64,000 nt of DNA from Robertmurraya korlensis (GTDB lineage: Bacteria > Bacillota > Bacilli > Bacillales > Cytobacillaceae). The position numbers were made by a program, and so were the translations under genes. This document shows, in pieces, positions 34,562-43,789 of the stretch (its first letter is position 1; every line of letters begins with the position of its first letter). Where the stretch lies: contig NZ_JAMBNS010000007.1 in assembly GCF_023715225.1 (NCBI RefSeq), positions 62,001 through 126,000 on the forward strand. The letters run 5' to 3'. The notes below the pieces were generated by a model. That model saw nothing but the letters and a program-made list of their open reading frames with translations, had not been told where the DNA came from and searched no databases.

Positions 34562-35683
34562 ATGAGAAAGTTTATGAAAACGATTTCTTTAATGCTAGCT
34601 TTTATGTTAGTCGCAGGTATGCTTGCTGCGTGTAACAGCGAGAGCAGCGGTGGTGGTAGCAGTAGTAAAAAAGTAAGTGTAGGAATCGTATTACCAACTA
34701 AAGATGAACCAAGATGGGTTCAAGACGAACAAAGATTCAAAGATGCTCTATCAGGCTCTGAATATACAACAGAAATCTTATTTAGCCAAGGCTCTTCTGC
34801 TAAGGAAAAAGAAAATGTAGAAACATTATTAAACAAAGGTATTGAAGTACTAATTATTAGCCCTCAAGATGGCGATGCAGCAGCGGCTGCTGTTGAAGCT
34901 GCGAAGAAGGACGGAGTTACCGTTATTGCTTACGACCGTTTAATTACAAACACAGATGCAGTAGATTACTATGTAACATTTGATAGTCTAGCTGTAGGTG
35001 CGGCTCAAGGTCAATATTTAATTGATTCTGCAGAAGGTTCAAATGTTCCATTGTACTTATATGCTGGTGCTGCTTCTGATAATAATGCATTCTTGTTCTT
35101 TGAAGGAGCTTGGAGCGTTCTTCAACCGAAGATTGCTGATGGAACATTTACCATCGCAAACTCAAGTGAAGCTGAGAAATTAAAGGATAAAGCTGAATTA
35201 ACTCGTGATGAAATGAGTAAAATTCTTGGTCAAGTAACAACAAACTGGGATCCAAATGAAGCGAAAAACAAAGCTCAAACACACTTAACAGCGGTTGGTG
35301 CAGATATGAAGGGTGATGTGGCTATTCTTGCACCAAACGATGGTACAGCTCGTTCTATTGCAGACGTATTCTCTTCTGACGGAGAAGTTACTAGCTTTGT
35401 AGTAACAGGACAAGACGCAGAAAAAGCATCTATTCAATATGTAATCGATGGCAAACAATCAATGACAGTATTTAAGGATGTTCGTACCCTTGTTACGGAT
35501 GCAATGGGAATGGCAGTTGATATCCTCGATGGAAAGACACCTGAAACAACGGGTAGCTATGATAACGGAGAAGTAGAAGTAAAAGCAAAACAAACAGATG
35601 TTATCGTTGTTGATGAGGAAAATGTGAAGAGTGAATTAATTGACTCAGGTTACTACGAAGCCAGTGAATTTACTGGACTTTAA
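34562..35683 (+). CDS. chvE: Multiple-monosaccharide ABC transporter, substrate-binding lipoprotein (ChvE-like)
   Basis: 373 aa. Lipoprotein signal ending in LAAC with Cys24, then a Gly/Ser linker and a type I periplasmic-binding fold: VSVGIVLPTKDEPRWVQDEQRFKDAL, EVLIISPQDGDAAAAAVEAAKKDGVTVIAYDRLI, VVTGQDAEKASIQYVIDGKQSMTVFKDV. It binds pentoses or hexoses outside the membrane and feeds MmsA/MmsB. AAGGGGGAAAC precedes the start, and a strong hairpin separates it from mmsA. Confidence 0.92.
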   Translation: MRKFMKTISLMLAFMLVAGMLAACNSESSGGGSSSKKVSVGIVLPTKDEPRWVQDEQRFKDALSGSEYTTEILFSQGSSAKEKENVETLLNKGIEVLIISPQDGDAAAAAVEAAKKDGVTVIAYDRLITNTDAVDYYVTFDSLAVGAAQGQYLIDSAEGSNVPLYLYAGAASDNNAFLFFEGAWSVLQPKIADGTFTIANSSEAEKLKDKAELTRDEMSKILGQVTTNWDPNEAKNKAQTHLTAVGADMKGDVAILAPNDGTARSIADVFSSDGEVTSFVVTGQDAEKASIQYVIDGKQSMTVFKDVRTLVTDAMGMAVDILDGKTPETTGSYDNGEVEVKAKQTDVIVVDEENVKSELIDSGYYEASEFTGL

Positions 35684-35699
35684 AAAATAAACAGAGTTG

Positions 35700-35740
35700 T
35701 TGCGAAAATAGTGGTAGAGGGGTCTATCACTATTTCGCAA
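35700..35740 (+). other. Intercistronic hairpin between chvE and mmsA
   Basis: An 18-bp stem with a single A bulge (35700-35718 with 35723-35740) and GGGG loop, no T-run. It probably stabilises the 3' end of chvE mRNA and gives more binding protein than transporter. Confidence 0.7.
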
Positions 35741-35773
35741 TTGTAGCAGTTGTCTTGTAAAGGGGGCATACAA

Positions 35774-37294
35774 ATGAGTGAGTATATTTTGGAGATGAAA
35801 CAAATCTCCAAGAATTTTTCAGGAGTAAAGGCACTAAGCGATGTGAATTTCAAGGTGGAAAAAGGTGAGATTCATTGTCTAATAGGTGAAAACGGTGCAG
35901 GAAAGTCGACATTGATGAAGGTGCTAAGCGGGGTGTATCCATATGGTTCCTACGATGGAGATATTCTTTATGAAGGAAATGTACAACAGTTTAACAAGAT
36001 TAGTGACAGCGTAAAAACAGGAATTGTTATTATATATCAGGAGCTGGCTTTATTTCCTGACCTAACTGTATATGAAAATATTTTTGCTGGCAATGAAGTG
36101 AAAAACGGTGGCATTGTGGACTGGAATAAAACCATTGCTGAAGCGAAAAAAATGCTGAACAAGGTGAAGCTAGATGTTAATCCGGATACACTCATTAAAG
36201 ATTTAGGGGTAGGAAAACGTCAGCTAGTCGAAATCGCAAAAGCTCTAAGCAAGGATGTTAAATTGCTGATTCTCGACGAACCGACCGCAGCACTGAATGA
36301 AGATGATAGTGAAAACCTGCTTGAGTTATTACGTGAACTTAAGAACCAAGGAATTACGTGTATCATGATTTCCCATAAGTTAAAGGAAGTCATTTCCATC
36401 GCTGATAAAGCAACCGTTCTCCGGGATGGCCAGACGATTTGTACATTGGATGCGGCAAAAGGAGAAATCAATGAAAGTACGATTATTAAGAACATGGTTG
36501 GCCGAGCGATAGAAGATATTTATCCGAAAAGAGAAAAGCAAGCATTCGGTGGGAAAATTCTTGAATTGTATAATTGGTCCGCCTATGATCCTCAATTAGG
36601 TAGACAAGTCGTGAAAAATGTAGATCTACATGTGAAAAAAGGTGAAATTGTAGGAATTGCAGGACTTATGGGTTCTGGACGTACAGAACTTGCACTAAGT
36701 ATTTTTGGCAATGCAAAGTCCTATAAGGTAGAGGGAGATTTAGTAATAGCAGGAATCTCAAAAATGCTTAAGCATCCAAGTGATGCGATAAAAGCAGGAA
36801 TTGCTTATGTGACCGAGGACAGAAAGGGCGATGGATTGTTTTTAATCCAAGATATTAAAAGCAATATATCAGCAGCAAATCTAAAAGGAATTTCCTCAAA
36901 TGGCATGATTAATGACAATGAAGAAATTAAGATTGCAGACCATTATAAAAAATCATTAACGATAAAGGCTTCTTCCTTAGAACAATTAGTTGGTAACTTG
37001 AGTGGAGGGAACCAGCAAAAGGTGTCTTTAGGAAAATGGCTGTTTGTTGGACCCAAGCTGTTAATTCTTGATGAGCCTACACGAGGAATAGATGTGGGTG
37101 CAAAATTTGAAATTTATACGGTTATGAACGAGTTAATTAAACAAGGCATGAGTATCATTATGATTTCATCCGAGCTTGGTGAAGTATTAGGTATGAGCGA
37201 TCGAGTGTATGTAATGGCTCAAGGTGAAATAAAAGGTGAGTTGTCGATAGATGAAGCAAACCAAGAAAATATTATGCAGCTTGCTACGCAATAG
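35774..37294 (+). CDS. mmsA: Multiple-monosaccharide ABC transporter, ATP-binding protein (MmsA/GguA)
   Basis: 506 aa with two ABC domains. First: Walker A GENGAGKST, Walker B LLILDEPTAAL, degenerate signature GVGKRQLVEIAKAL. Second: degenerate GLMGSGRTEL in the Walker A position, signature LSGGNQQKVSLGKWL and Walker B LLILDEPTRGIDVG. This is the CUT2 pattern, in which one ATPase serves both sites. The ATG at 35774 follows AAAGGGGG; the frame to 35750 lacks a site. It lies between chvE and mmsB. Confidence 0.94.
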   Translation: MSEYILEMKQISKNFSGVKALSDVNFKVEKGEIHCLIGENGAGKSTLMKVLSGVYPYGSYDGDILYEGNVQQFNKISDSVKTGIVIIYQELALFPDLTVYENIFAGNEVKNGGIVDWNKTIAEAKKMLNKVKLDVNPDTLIKDLGVGKRQLVEIAKALSKDVKLLILDEPTAALNEDDSENLLELLRELKNQGITCIMISHKLKEVISIADKATVLRDGQTICTLDAAKGEINESTIIKNMVGRAIEDIYPKREKQAFGGKILELYNWSAYDPQLGRQVVKNVDLHVKKGEIVGIAGLMGSGRTELALSIFGNAKSYKVEGDLVIAGISKMLKHPSDAIKAGIAYVTEDRKGDGLFLIQDIKSNISAANLKGISSNGMINDNEEIKIADHYKKSLTIKASSLEQLVGNLSGGNQQKVSLGKWLFVGPKLLILDEPTRGIDVGAKFEIYTVMNELIKQGMSIIMISSELGEVLGMSDRVYVMAQGEIKGELSIDEANQENIMQLATQ

Positions 37295-37306
37295 GAGGTT
37301 AATACA

Positions 37307-38479
37307 ATGAGTCTATATAAAGAAGCAAAAACATTAATCAGTGAGAATATTCGTGACTATGGCATGTATATTGCCCTTTTTGTGATCATTCTTACCTTCT
37401 CATTTATGACGGACGGATTATTTATGTCCTCCCGTAATATTAGTAATTTACTAGATTCTGCTGGCTATATAGCAGTTTTAGCAGTTGGTATGACCCTCGT
37501 TATTGTCATAAGACATATTGATTTATCTGTCGGGTATGTAGCCGGTTTCCTTGGAGCAATTGCTGCTATCCTTCTCACTCAAGCCGGAGTATCTATGTAT
37601 ATTACGATCCCAATCATTCTTATTTTAGGAATCGTTGTTGGTTTGTTTAATGGTTTCCTTGTTGCACAAATTGGAATACCTTCATTTGTTGCTACATTAG
37701 CCGGAATGCTAATCTTTAGAGGAGCCCTGCTACAGGTAACAGAAAAAACCGGAACCATTATCATTCAGGATGACAAGTTCAATGCAATTGGTAACGGATA
37801 TATTCCTTCTCTTCTCCAAGTAAACGGTCTTCATTTACTTTCCTTAATTGTTGGATTAGTAGGAATCTTATTGTATATATACAGTGAAATCTCAACCCGA
37901 AGAAATAAGGTTAAGTATGAATTTGAAGTAGTCTCTAAAGGAATCTTTATTTTAAAGTTGATTTTTATTTCAGGGATCATTGCCTATCTAACATGGATAT
38001 TAGCTGGATATAACGGATTTTCATGGACGGTTATGATTATTTTACTCGTAGTCATTGTTTATCATTTCTTAACAACTAAGACCGTGCTTGGTAGACATAT
38101 CTATGCAGTCGGTAGTAACCCAGAAGCAGCCCATCTTAGTGGGATGAATGTAAAGAAAATTACGTATATGGTTTTCGGATCAATGGGAATGCTAGCAGCT
38201 CTTTCTGGAATTCTATTTACTTCTCGCTTGCAGTCCGCGACAACAACTGCAGGGACTTTGTTTGAACTTGATGCCATTGCAGCTGCATATGTTGGTGGAG
38301 TTTCTGCTGCAGGTGGAGTTGGAAAAGTAACGGGAGCCATTATTGGGGCGATTGTTATGGCTTCTTTATCTAATGGGATGAACCTACTAGGAGTTGGTAT
38401 TTCTTATCAATATATTATCCGAGGCGGTGTACTAGCCTTAGCTGTAATTTTTGACGTAATGACTAGAAAAAAACGATAG
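37307..38479 (+). CDS. mmsB: Multiple-monosaccharide ABC transporter, permease (MmsB/GguB)
   Basis: 390 aa CUT2 permease with about ten membrane helices. Marks: GYIAVLAVGMTLVIVIRHIDLSVG, GFLVAQIGIPSFVATLAGMLIFRG and the late AIAAAYVGGVSAAGGVGKVTGAIIGA. The long form (~390 aa with an inserted hydrophilic and helix pair around residues 190-230) fits GguB/MmsB rather than RbsC. AGGAGG is 8 nt upstream. Third gene of the transport operon. Confidence 0.94.
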   Translation: MSLYKEAKTLISENIRDYGMYIALFVIILTFSFMTDGLFMSSRNISNLLDSAGYIAVLAVGMTLVIVIRHIDLSVGYVAGFLGAIAAILLTQAGVSMYITIPIILILGIVVGLFNGFLVAQIGIPSFVATLAGMLIFRGALLQVTEKTGTIIIQDDKFNAIGNGYIPSLLQVNGLHLLSLIVGLVGILLYIYSEISTRRNKVKYEFEVVSKGIFILKLIFISGIIAYLTWILAGYNGFSWTVMIILLVVIVYHFLTTKTVLGRHIYAVGSNPEAAHLSGMNVKKITYMVFGSMGMLAALSGILFTSRLQSATTTAGTLFELDAIAAAYVGGVSAAGGVGKVTGAIIGAIVMASLSNGMNLLGVGISYQYIIRGGVLALAVIFDVMTRKKR

Positions 38480-38488
38480 ATACGTAGA

Positions 38489-38515
38489 AGAGGGATTACA
38501 AAGGGTAGTCCCTCT
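38489..38515 (+). terminator. Hairpin after mmsB
   Basis: An 11-bp stem with one T-G pair (38489-38499 with 38505-38515), without a proper T-run; a weak terminator or processing site between the transporter and the sensor genes. Confidence 0.45.
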
Positions 38516-38665
38516 ATCTCTCTATATTGGCAGTAATTCCTCACTCCTTTCCCACCTATAAAATAAATCCAAAAAAAGTTTGAAATCCCAACTAAATATT
38601 TGAAGAATGGTAAGTAGATGATATGATGAGAGTAGTTTACTAGATGTGGAAGGGGGATCAATCAA

Positions 38666-39643
38666 TTGCGAAAAACTAGTATATTTTTACTATCCCTTAC
38701 TTTCATTATCCTTTGCTATTTTACTTTTATATCTGCAAAAAAAGTTTTTCGCTCGGATTGGCAGCTAGCTCAAGAAACAAATCAAAATGTAGACCAGCAT
38801 CGTCTGGTCTTAATTACACAAGATATGGAAACATCCTTCTGGGATCAGGTAGAGAGTGGTGCTCGAAAGCAAGCCTTGAAGGAAGGGGCAAGTTTAGAGG
38901 TTTGGGGTAGCTACGGAAACAATCAGGAGGATTTTTTAGAGAAAATCGAAATCGCTCTTTATTCAAAAGTCGATGGAATCATAGTACAAGGTTTAGATAA
39001 CGCAGAGTTTAAAGAGCTAACAAAAATTAAAGCATCGTTCTATGGAATTCCTATCATTACTGTAGCAAATGATGTTCCCATGTCAGAGAGCTTTAGAAGA
39101 ACTTTTGTTGGTTCTGATCAGTATCAAGCAGGAAGAATGCTAGCAAATGAACTAACGAAAGAAATGGGTACATCAGGCACCGTGGTATTAATGTACGATA
39201 GTGAGCATGAATATTATCAGACACAAAGATTAAGCGGAATACAAGATGTTTTACATATGTATCCAAATATAAAAACAGTGCTTGCTCAAACATCCGAAAC
39301 AAGAGAGCAAGTTCTTACCACTACTCAGGATGTGATGAATCGTAATCCAGATGTGGATGCTTTTATCGCTGTTAATGCAAATTTTGCTGCGGGAATGGTT
39401 CAGGAGATTGGTAAGCGCTCTCAAGTAGAGCCCTATTTCATCTATTCTTTTGACGATGCTCCGGAAACGTTAACTCTATTGAAGGAAGAAAAACTGGACG
39501 GGATGGTTAAGCAATCACCCGAGATGATGGGAGAAAATAGCGTTCAATTGATCATGGAGTGGTTAAATGGTGATACGGTTCCTCTTAATACAGACGGGTA
39601 TTTTACAGATATTCATTTTTTGAAAGCGGTAGACGTACAATGA
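38666..39643 (+). CDS. Membrane-anchored sugar-binding sensor protein (XylFII-like)
   Basis: 325 aa, TTG start with AAGGGGG upstream. An N-terminal hydrophobic helix (residues ~4-22) has no lipobox Cys, so it should be an uncleaved anchor. A type I periplasmic-binding fold follows: LVLITQDMETSFWDQVESGARKQALKEGA, SKVDGIIVQGLDN, RRTFVGSDQYQAGRMLANEL, NPDVDAFIAVNANFAAGMVQEI. It overlaps a LytS/YesM-type kinase by 4 bp. The arrangement matches the XylFII-LytS-YesN sugar-sensing system described in clostridia, where the binding protein docks on the kinase. The ligand is unknown. Confidence 0.82.
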   Translation: MRKTSIFLLSLTFIILCYFTFISAKKVFRSDWQLAQETNQNVDQHRLVLITQDMETSFWDQVESGARKQALKEGASLEVWGSYGNNQEDFLEKIEIALYSKVDGIIVQGLDNAEFKELTKIKASFYGIPIITVANDVPMSESFRRTFVGSDQYQAGRMLANELTKEMGTSGTVVLMYDSEHEYYQTQRLSGIQDVLHMYPNIKTVLAQTSETREQVLTTTQDVMNRNPDVDAFIAVNANFAAGMVQEIGKRSQVEPYFIYSFDDAPETLTLLKEEKLDGMVKQSPEMMGENSVQLIMEWLNGDTVPLNTDGYFTDIHFLKAVDVQ

Positions 39644-41082
39644 ACAGTATTCAGAAAAAAATTCTTACGTTAACAACAGTGGTTCTTGTGATTATGTCTG
39701 TAATTTGGGTAGCGCTTACTTATTATAATCATAAAACGCAAAATCAATATAACGAAATTCTCCAACGATATTTAAGTCTGAACGAAGTAACGAGTGCAAG
39801 CCAGCAAGTAATCACCGATCTTAATAACTATATGCTAAAGCCTACCTCAGAAAATCTAGAACTGCTCGAGCATAGTGAAGAAAAATTAATAGAAGCAAAA
39901 TTAGATGTAGATTCACTGAGGAACCCTGAGAACAATTTCACTTTGTCCAATTATATTAATCTCATTGAGAGTCTTCAAGAAACCACAGACAGATTTCTAT
40001 TATATTTTTCAGAAAAAGATACGGAGGCCTCCACCAAGGAATTTACGGAGGCGATGAATATTTCTAATTATATTTCTGAGATGACTTTAACCATACTTGA
40101 TACCGAATTAAAGACCCATGACAAGTTTTATCGAAGCATCATCGAACGATCCGGAGAGGTTATTAAGCTAGGTATCTGGTTGTTGCTGTTAATCACGTTT
40201 GTACTGATTCTTATTACGTATTGGTTTTCATTAGGGATTACGAGACCTGTCCTTAAGTTAACTCAAGCAGCCAACGAGCTATCAAATGGTAAATTTGATG
40301 TTGAAATCAATGTCGAAACAAATGATGAGATCGCCTTTCTTGCTAGAACCTTTGACCGAATGCGCAACAATATTAATAACCTAATCTCGGAAATTAAGAA
40401 TAAGGCGCAGCTGGAACGGGAACTTCAAGAGAATAAGATTTTATTGCAAGAAAGTCAATTTCGAAGTCTGCAGAGCCAGATCAATCCGCATTTTTTATTT
40501 AACACTCTCAATACACTTTCGAAGAAGGCCTATTTAGAGGGCTCTGAAGAAACTAGTGATTTACTCGTCAGTGTTGCAGGGTTGCTTCGGTATAATTTAA
40601 AGCAAATTGATCGATCAGTAACCTTATTTGAGGAGGTTGCTGTATTAAAACAATATATGGATATTCAAAAGGCAAGATTTACTGAACGCTTAAAATTTTA
40701 CGTCGATGTAGATGAAGATTGCCTATTTGTACGTATTCCAGCCCTCACTCTTCAACCTATCATTGAAAATGCAGTCATTCATGCCATTGAGCCGAGAGAA
40801 GAAGGCGGTATCATATGGTTTCGAGTGAAGGATGGAGAAGAGAAGATTACAATTGAAATTGAAGACGATGGAAAAGGGATGGATCAAGAGAAAATCCAGC
40901 AAATCCTCGAAGAGAACCAGATGGAAACAGAAGGCCATTCTACAGGAATTGGATTCAGCAATGTCGTAAAGAGACTGCGTTTATTTTACGGTTATGATCA
41001 TGTGATTAATATCTTTAGTGATAAAGGAAATGGGACGAAGGTTGTATTATCTATACAAAAGGAAGGGGTGGAAAAAGGATGA
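39640..41082 (+). CDS. Sensor histidine kinase, LytS/YesM type
   Basis: 480 aa. TM1 at residues ~8-27, an extracytoplasmic domain to ~175, TM2 at ~183-205, then HAMP (ITRPVLKLTQAANELSNGKFDVEI), a coiled segment, the His_kinase motif QINPHFLFNTLNTLS with His284, and an HATPase domain (PIIENAVIHAIEP, IEIEDDGKGMD, STGIGFSNVVKRL). It would autophosphorylate on a signal from the anchored binding protein encoded just upstream. It overlaps both neighbours by 4 bp. Confidence 0.92.
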   Translation: MNSIQKKILTLTTVVLVIMSVIWVALTYYNHKTQNQYNEILQRYLSLNEVTSASQQVITDLNNYMLKPTSENLELLEHSEEKLIEAKLDVDSLRNPENNFTLSNYINLIESLQETTDRFLLYFSEKDTEASTKEFTEAMNISNYISEMTLTILDTELKTHDKFYRSIIERSGEVIKLGIWLLLLITFVLILITYWFSLGITRPVLKLTQAANELSNGKFDVEINVETNDEIAFLARTFDRMRNNINNLISEIKNKAQLERELQENKILLQESQFRSLQSQINPHFLFNTLNTLSKKAYLEGSEETSDLLVSVAGLLRYNLKQIDRSVTLFEEVAVLKQYMDIQKARFTERLKFYVDVDEDCLFVRIPALTLQPIIENAVIHAIEPREEGGIIWFRVKDGEEKITIEIEDDGKGMDQEKIQQILEENQMETEGHSTGIGFSNVVKRLRLFYGYDHVINIFSDKGNGTKVVLSIQKEGVEKG

Positions 41083-42614
41083 TCAAGCTCCTTATCGTAG
41101 ATGATGAACAAATAGAAAGGGAAGGTATGCAAGCTATTTTAGAAAAAACCTACCCTGATCATGTTATCAGACAAGCGAAAAATGGAAAATTGGCTATTCA
41201 AATGGCAACAGAGTTTCAACCTGATGTGATATTTATGGATATCAAGATGCCGGGAATGAATGGACTTGAGGCAGTGGAACAGATCAGTGCGAATCATCCG
41301 CATATCAAATTTATTATGGTGACCGCCTACGATACTTTTGATTATATGCGTCAAGCTATTAAACTAGGGGTGAAGGATTATTTACTAAAGCCTAGTAAAG
41401 CAAGTGACATTGTCATAACGGTAGGAAAGGTTCTCAAACAGATTGAAGAAGAACGAAAAACTCTTGCATTAAGTCAGTATCAGCAAAGTGCACTACAAAA
41501 AACACTAAGTCTCGTTGAAACAGATGTGGTAACACAATTATTGTTTGATCACGTTCACGAAGTTCATGTAGATATGCTCATGGAGATGCTTGATATTCCA
41601 TCAACAAATGAAATGTTTGTGATGCTTGTGATGATTCCTACAGGGGCAGAGCATGTATATTCAAAAGTAAAAGAGAAAGTAAGACAAACAAAGAGTGGAT
41701 GGGTAGGAGCGCTCTACGGGAACCAGCTTCCAGTTATTGTTTTTAGACAGCCTGAGAAATCCTACCGTTCTCAAGCCACATCACTTGCACGAGAAATACT
41801 TTCCCTTTCTCAAGCACAACAAGGAACCGGATGGTTTATCGGTGTTGGTGAAGTGTGTTACTCACTAGACCACATCAAGCAATCGTATCAAGACGCACTT
41901 GTTGCGACGATGGATACAACCCTACCAATTAAGTACCGTTTCTATAAGGATATGTCAATTTTAGGGGATTCTAGTAATGGACAGCTTGCTCCACACCAGA
42001 AGAAAGAATTTTTTGATCAAATACGTCTTGGAAATTGGGATTATATCCGATTGAACGTTTTGAATATATTACAAGTATACGAGAAAGACGGGACAGAGTT
42101 GGTACAAACGCAACAACGGATGTTGGAGGTACTATGGATTGTATCTCGCGTTCTAAGTGAAATGGGAGTGGAAACAGATAGCCCACTATATTCTTCGCAA
42201 GCGACCGACTACCGTGAACTAAGATTAGAAACGATACAAATGCTAGATCGGATGCGGCAATCATATGTGAATCATTATGAAAAATTAGAATCAGATACCA
42301 TTCAACAAATCAAACAATACATTATCGATCACTCGCACGAGGATATATCATTAGATGCGCTTGCGAGGAAAGTAGGACTCAGCCCAATTTACATCAGTAA
42401 GATGTTTAAAGAAAAACTGGGAATTAACTATATCGACTTTTTAACAGAATGTAGGATTGAAAAAGCAAAGAAATTAATGTGTGATCCAGATAAAAGTATA
42501 AAAGAAATTACCTTTGAAGTTGGTTATCATGATCCCAATTACTTCAGTAAGGTGTTTAAAAAAATGGTTGCGGTTTCACCAAATAAATACCGAAAGACAC
42601 TTCTTGGTATTTAG
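41079..42614 (+). CDS. Response regulator with AraC-type DNA-binding domain (YesN type)
   Basis: 511 aa. Receiver domain at residues 1-120 with the phosphoacceptor Asp54 in FMDIKMPGMNG and a C-terminal KP motif (DYLLKPSKASD). A ~260-residue middle region follows, then an AraC double HTH at residues ~410-505 (ISLDALARKVGLSPIYISKMFKEKLG, SIKEITFEVGYHDPNYFSKVFKKMV). It should activate the sugar transport genes nearby. Cognate partner of the kinase it overlaps. Confidence 0.92.
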   Translation: MIKLLIVDDEQIEREGMQAILEKTYPDHVIRQAKNGKLAIQMATEFQPDVIFMDIKMPGMNGLEAVEQISANHPHIKFIMVTAYDTFDYMRQAIKLGVKDYLLKPSKASDIVITVGKVLKQIEEERKTLALSQYQQSALQKTLSLVETDVVTQLLFDHVHEVHVDMLMEMLDIPSTNEMFVMLVMIPTGAEHVYSKVKEKVRQTKSGWVGALYGNQLPVIVFRQPEKSYRSQATSLAREILSLSQAQQGTGWFIGVGEVCYSLDHIKQSYQDALVATMDTTLPIKYRFYKDMSILGDSSNGQLAPHQKKEFFDQIRLGNWDYIRLNVLNILQVYEKDGTELVQTQQRMLEVLWIVSRVLSEMGVETDSPLYSSQATDYRELRLETIQMLDRMRQSYVNHYEKLESDTIQQIKQYIIDHSHEDISLDALARKVGLSPIYISKMFKEKLGINYIDFLTECRIEKAKKLMCDPDKSIKEITFEVGYHDPNYFSKVFKKMVAVSPNKYRKTLLGI

Positions 42615-42639
42615 CTTAGTCGGATAGGGGAGAGAGCAA

Positions 42640-43731
42640 ATGGATCGGGGATTTTCAAATGCTAGATTGATTATGTTCACACTCACGCTAATCTTTTTTA
42701 CATCTGCTTGCGAGAATGCATCTGAAACGAGAGCAACGACAGACTCTTCTGCAGTTGAAAAAAACAATTCTCCTGGTCAATCATCCGAGGAGGAAAAGAT
42801 TAAGATTGGATTTTCTATGGATACATTAGAGGAAGAACGATGGTTAAGAGATCGAGAACTCTTTAAAGAAGCGGTTGAGAATCTAGGTGCAGAAGTAGAA
42901 ATCATGGCTGCGAATGAAGATGATGCCAAGCAAATTTTACAAGCAGAAACACTAATCAGCCATGGAGTGGACCTTCTCGTTGTTGTCCCCAACAATGCAG
43001 AAGCAACCGCAGCGATTGTGAATAAAGCACATCTAGCAGGAATTAAGGTGATTTCCTATGACAGGCTAGTAAAAAATGCGGATATTGATATGTACATTTC
43101 CTTTGATAATGAACAAGTAGGTGAGCTTCAAGCAAAGGCCATTACAAAATTGGTGCCTAAAGGGAGGTATGTATTAATAGGAGGTGCTAGTACCGATTAT
43201 AATGCTCATTTGTTGAAAAAAGGGGTGTTTAACGTACTACAGCCATACATAGACAGAGGAGACATAACAATTGTGTATGACCAATGGACTGAGAATTGGA
43301 CTCCAACCAATGCATATAAGAACATGGAAGCAGCTTTAAAAGCTAGTAATAATCAAGTTGACGCAGTCATTGCAGCCAATGACGCAACAGCAGGTGGTGC
43401 GATCGAAGCTCTCAAAGCCCATGGCCTGGCAGGGAAAATACCTGTAAGTGGTCAAGATGCAGAGCTTGCAGCGGCCCAGCGAATTGTAAGTGGAACACAA
43501 CACTTGACTGTGTACAAGCCACTGAACATGCTAGCAGAGAAGGCCGCTGAGCTAGCCGTTAAGCTGGCAAAGGGAGAAAGCATAGTTGCTGATAGAAAGA
43601 TTAACAATGGAAAGATTGAAGTTCCATCTGTTTTATTAGCTCCTATTGCCGTAAATAAGAATAACCTGGACGAAACAATAATAAAAGATGGTTTTCATTC
43701 TAGGGAAGACGTTTATACACAAGACGAGTAA
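42640..43731 (+). CDS. D-xylose-type ABC substrate-binding lipoprotein (XylF-like)
   Basis: 363 aa. Lipoprotein signal with TSAC, Cys24, an acidic linker, then the type I binding fold: IKIGFSMDTLEEERWLRDRELFKEAVENLGAEVEIMAAN, DLLVVVPNNAEATAAIVNKAHLAGIKVISYDRLVKNADIDMYIS, VSGQDAELAAAQRIVSGTQHLTVYKPL. These blocks match XylF. No dedicated ATPase or permease follows, so it may feed MmsA/MmsB or the sensor. It is 25 bp after the response regulator, and a terminator closes the unit. Confidence 0.88.
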   Translation: MDRGFSNARLIMFTLTLIFFTSACENASETRATTDSSAVEKNNSPGQSSEEEKIKIGFSMDTLEEERWLRDRELFKEAVENLGAEVEIMAANEDDAKQILQAETLISHGVDLLVVVPNNAEATAAIVNKAHLAGIKVISYDRLVKNADIDMYISFDNEQVGELQAKAITKLVPKGRYVLIGGASTDYNAHLLKKGVFNVLQPYIDRGDITIVYDQWTENWTPTNAYKNMEAALKASNNQVDAVIAANDATAGGAIEALKAHGLAGKIPVSGQDAELAAAQRIVSGTQHLTVYKPLNMLAEKAAELAVKLAKGESIVADRKINNGKIEVPSVLLAPIAVNKNNLDETIIKDGFHSREDVYTQDE

Positions 43732-43738
43732 AGGATAA

Positions 43739-43777
43739 ATGCCCTGCTTTGAAAAAAGCAGGGCATTGGTTTTTTAA
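43739..43777. terminator. Bidirectional terminator between xylF-like gene and sigJ
   Basis: ATGCCCTGCTTT-type stem (43739-43750 with 43755-43766) and T6 tail, between convergent genes. Confidence 0.85.
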
Positions 43778-43789
43778 CACGCTAACTAA

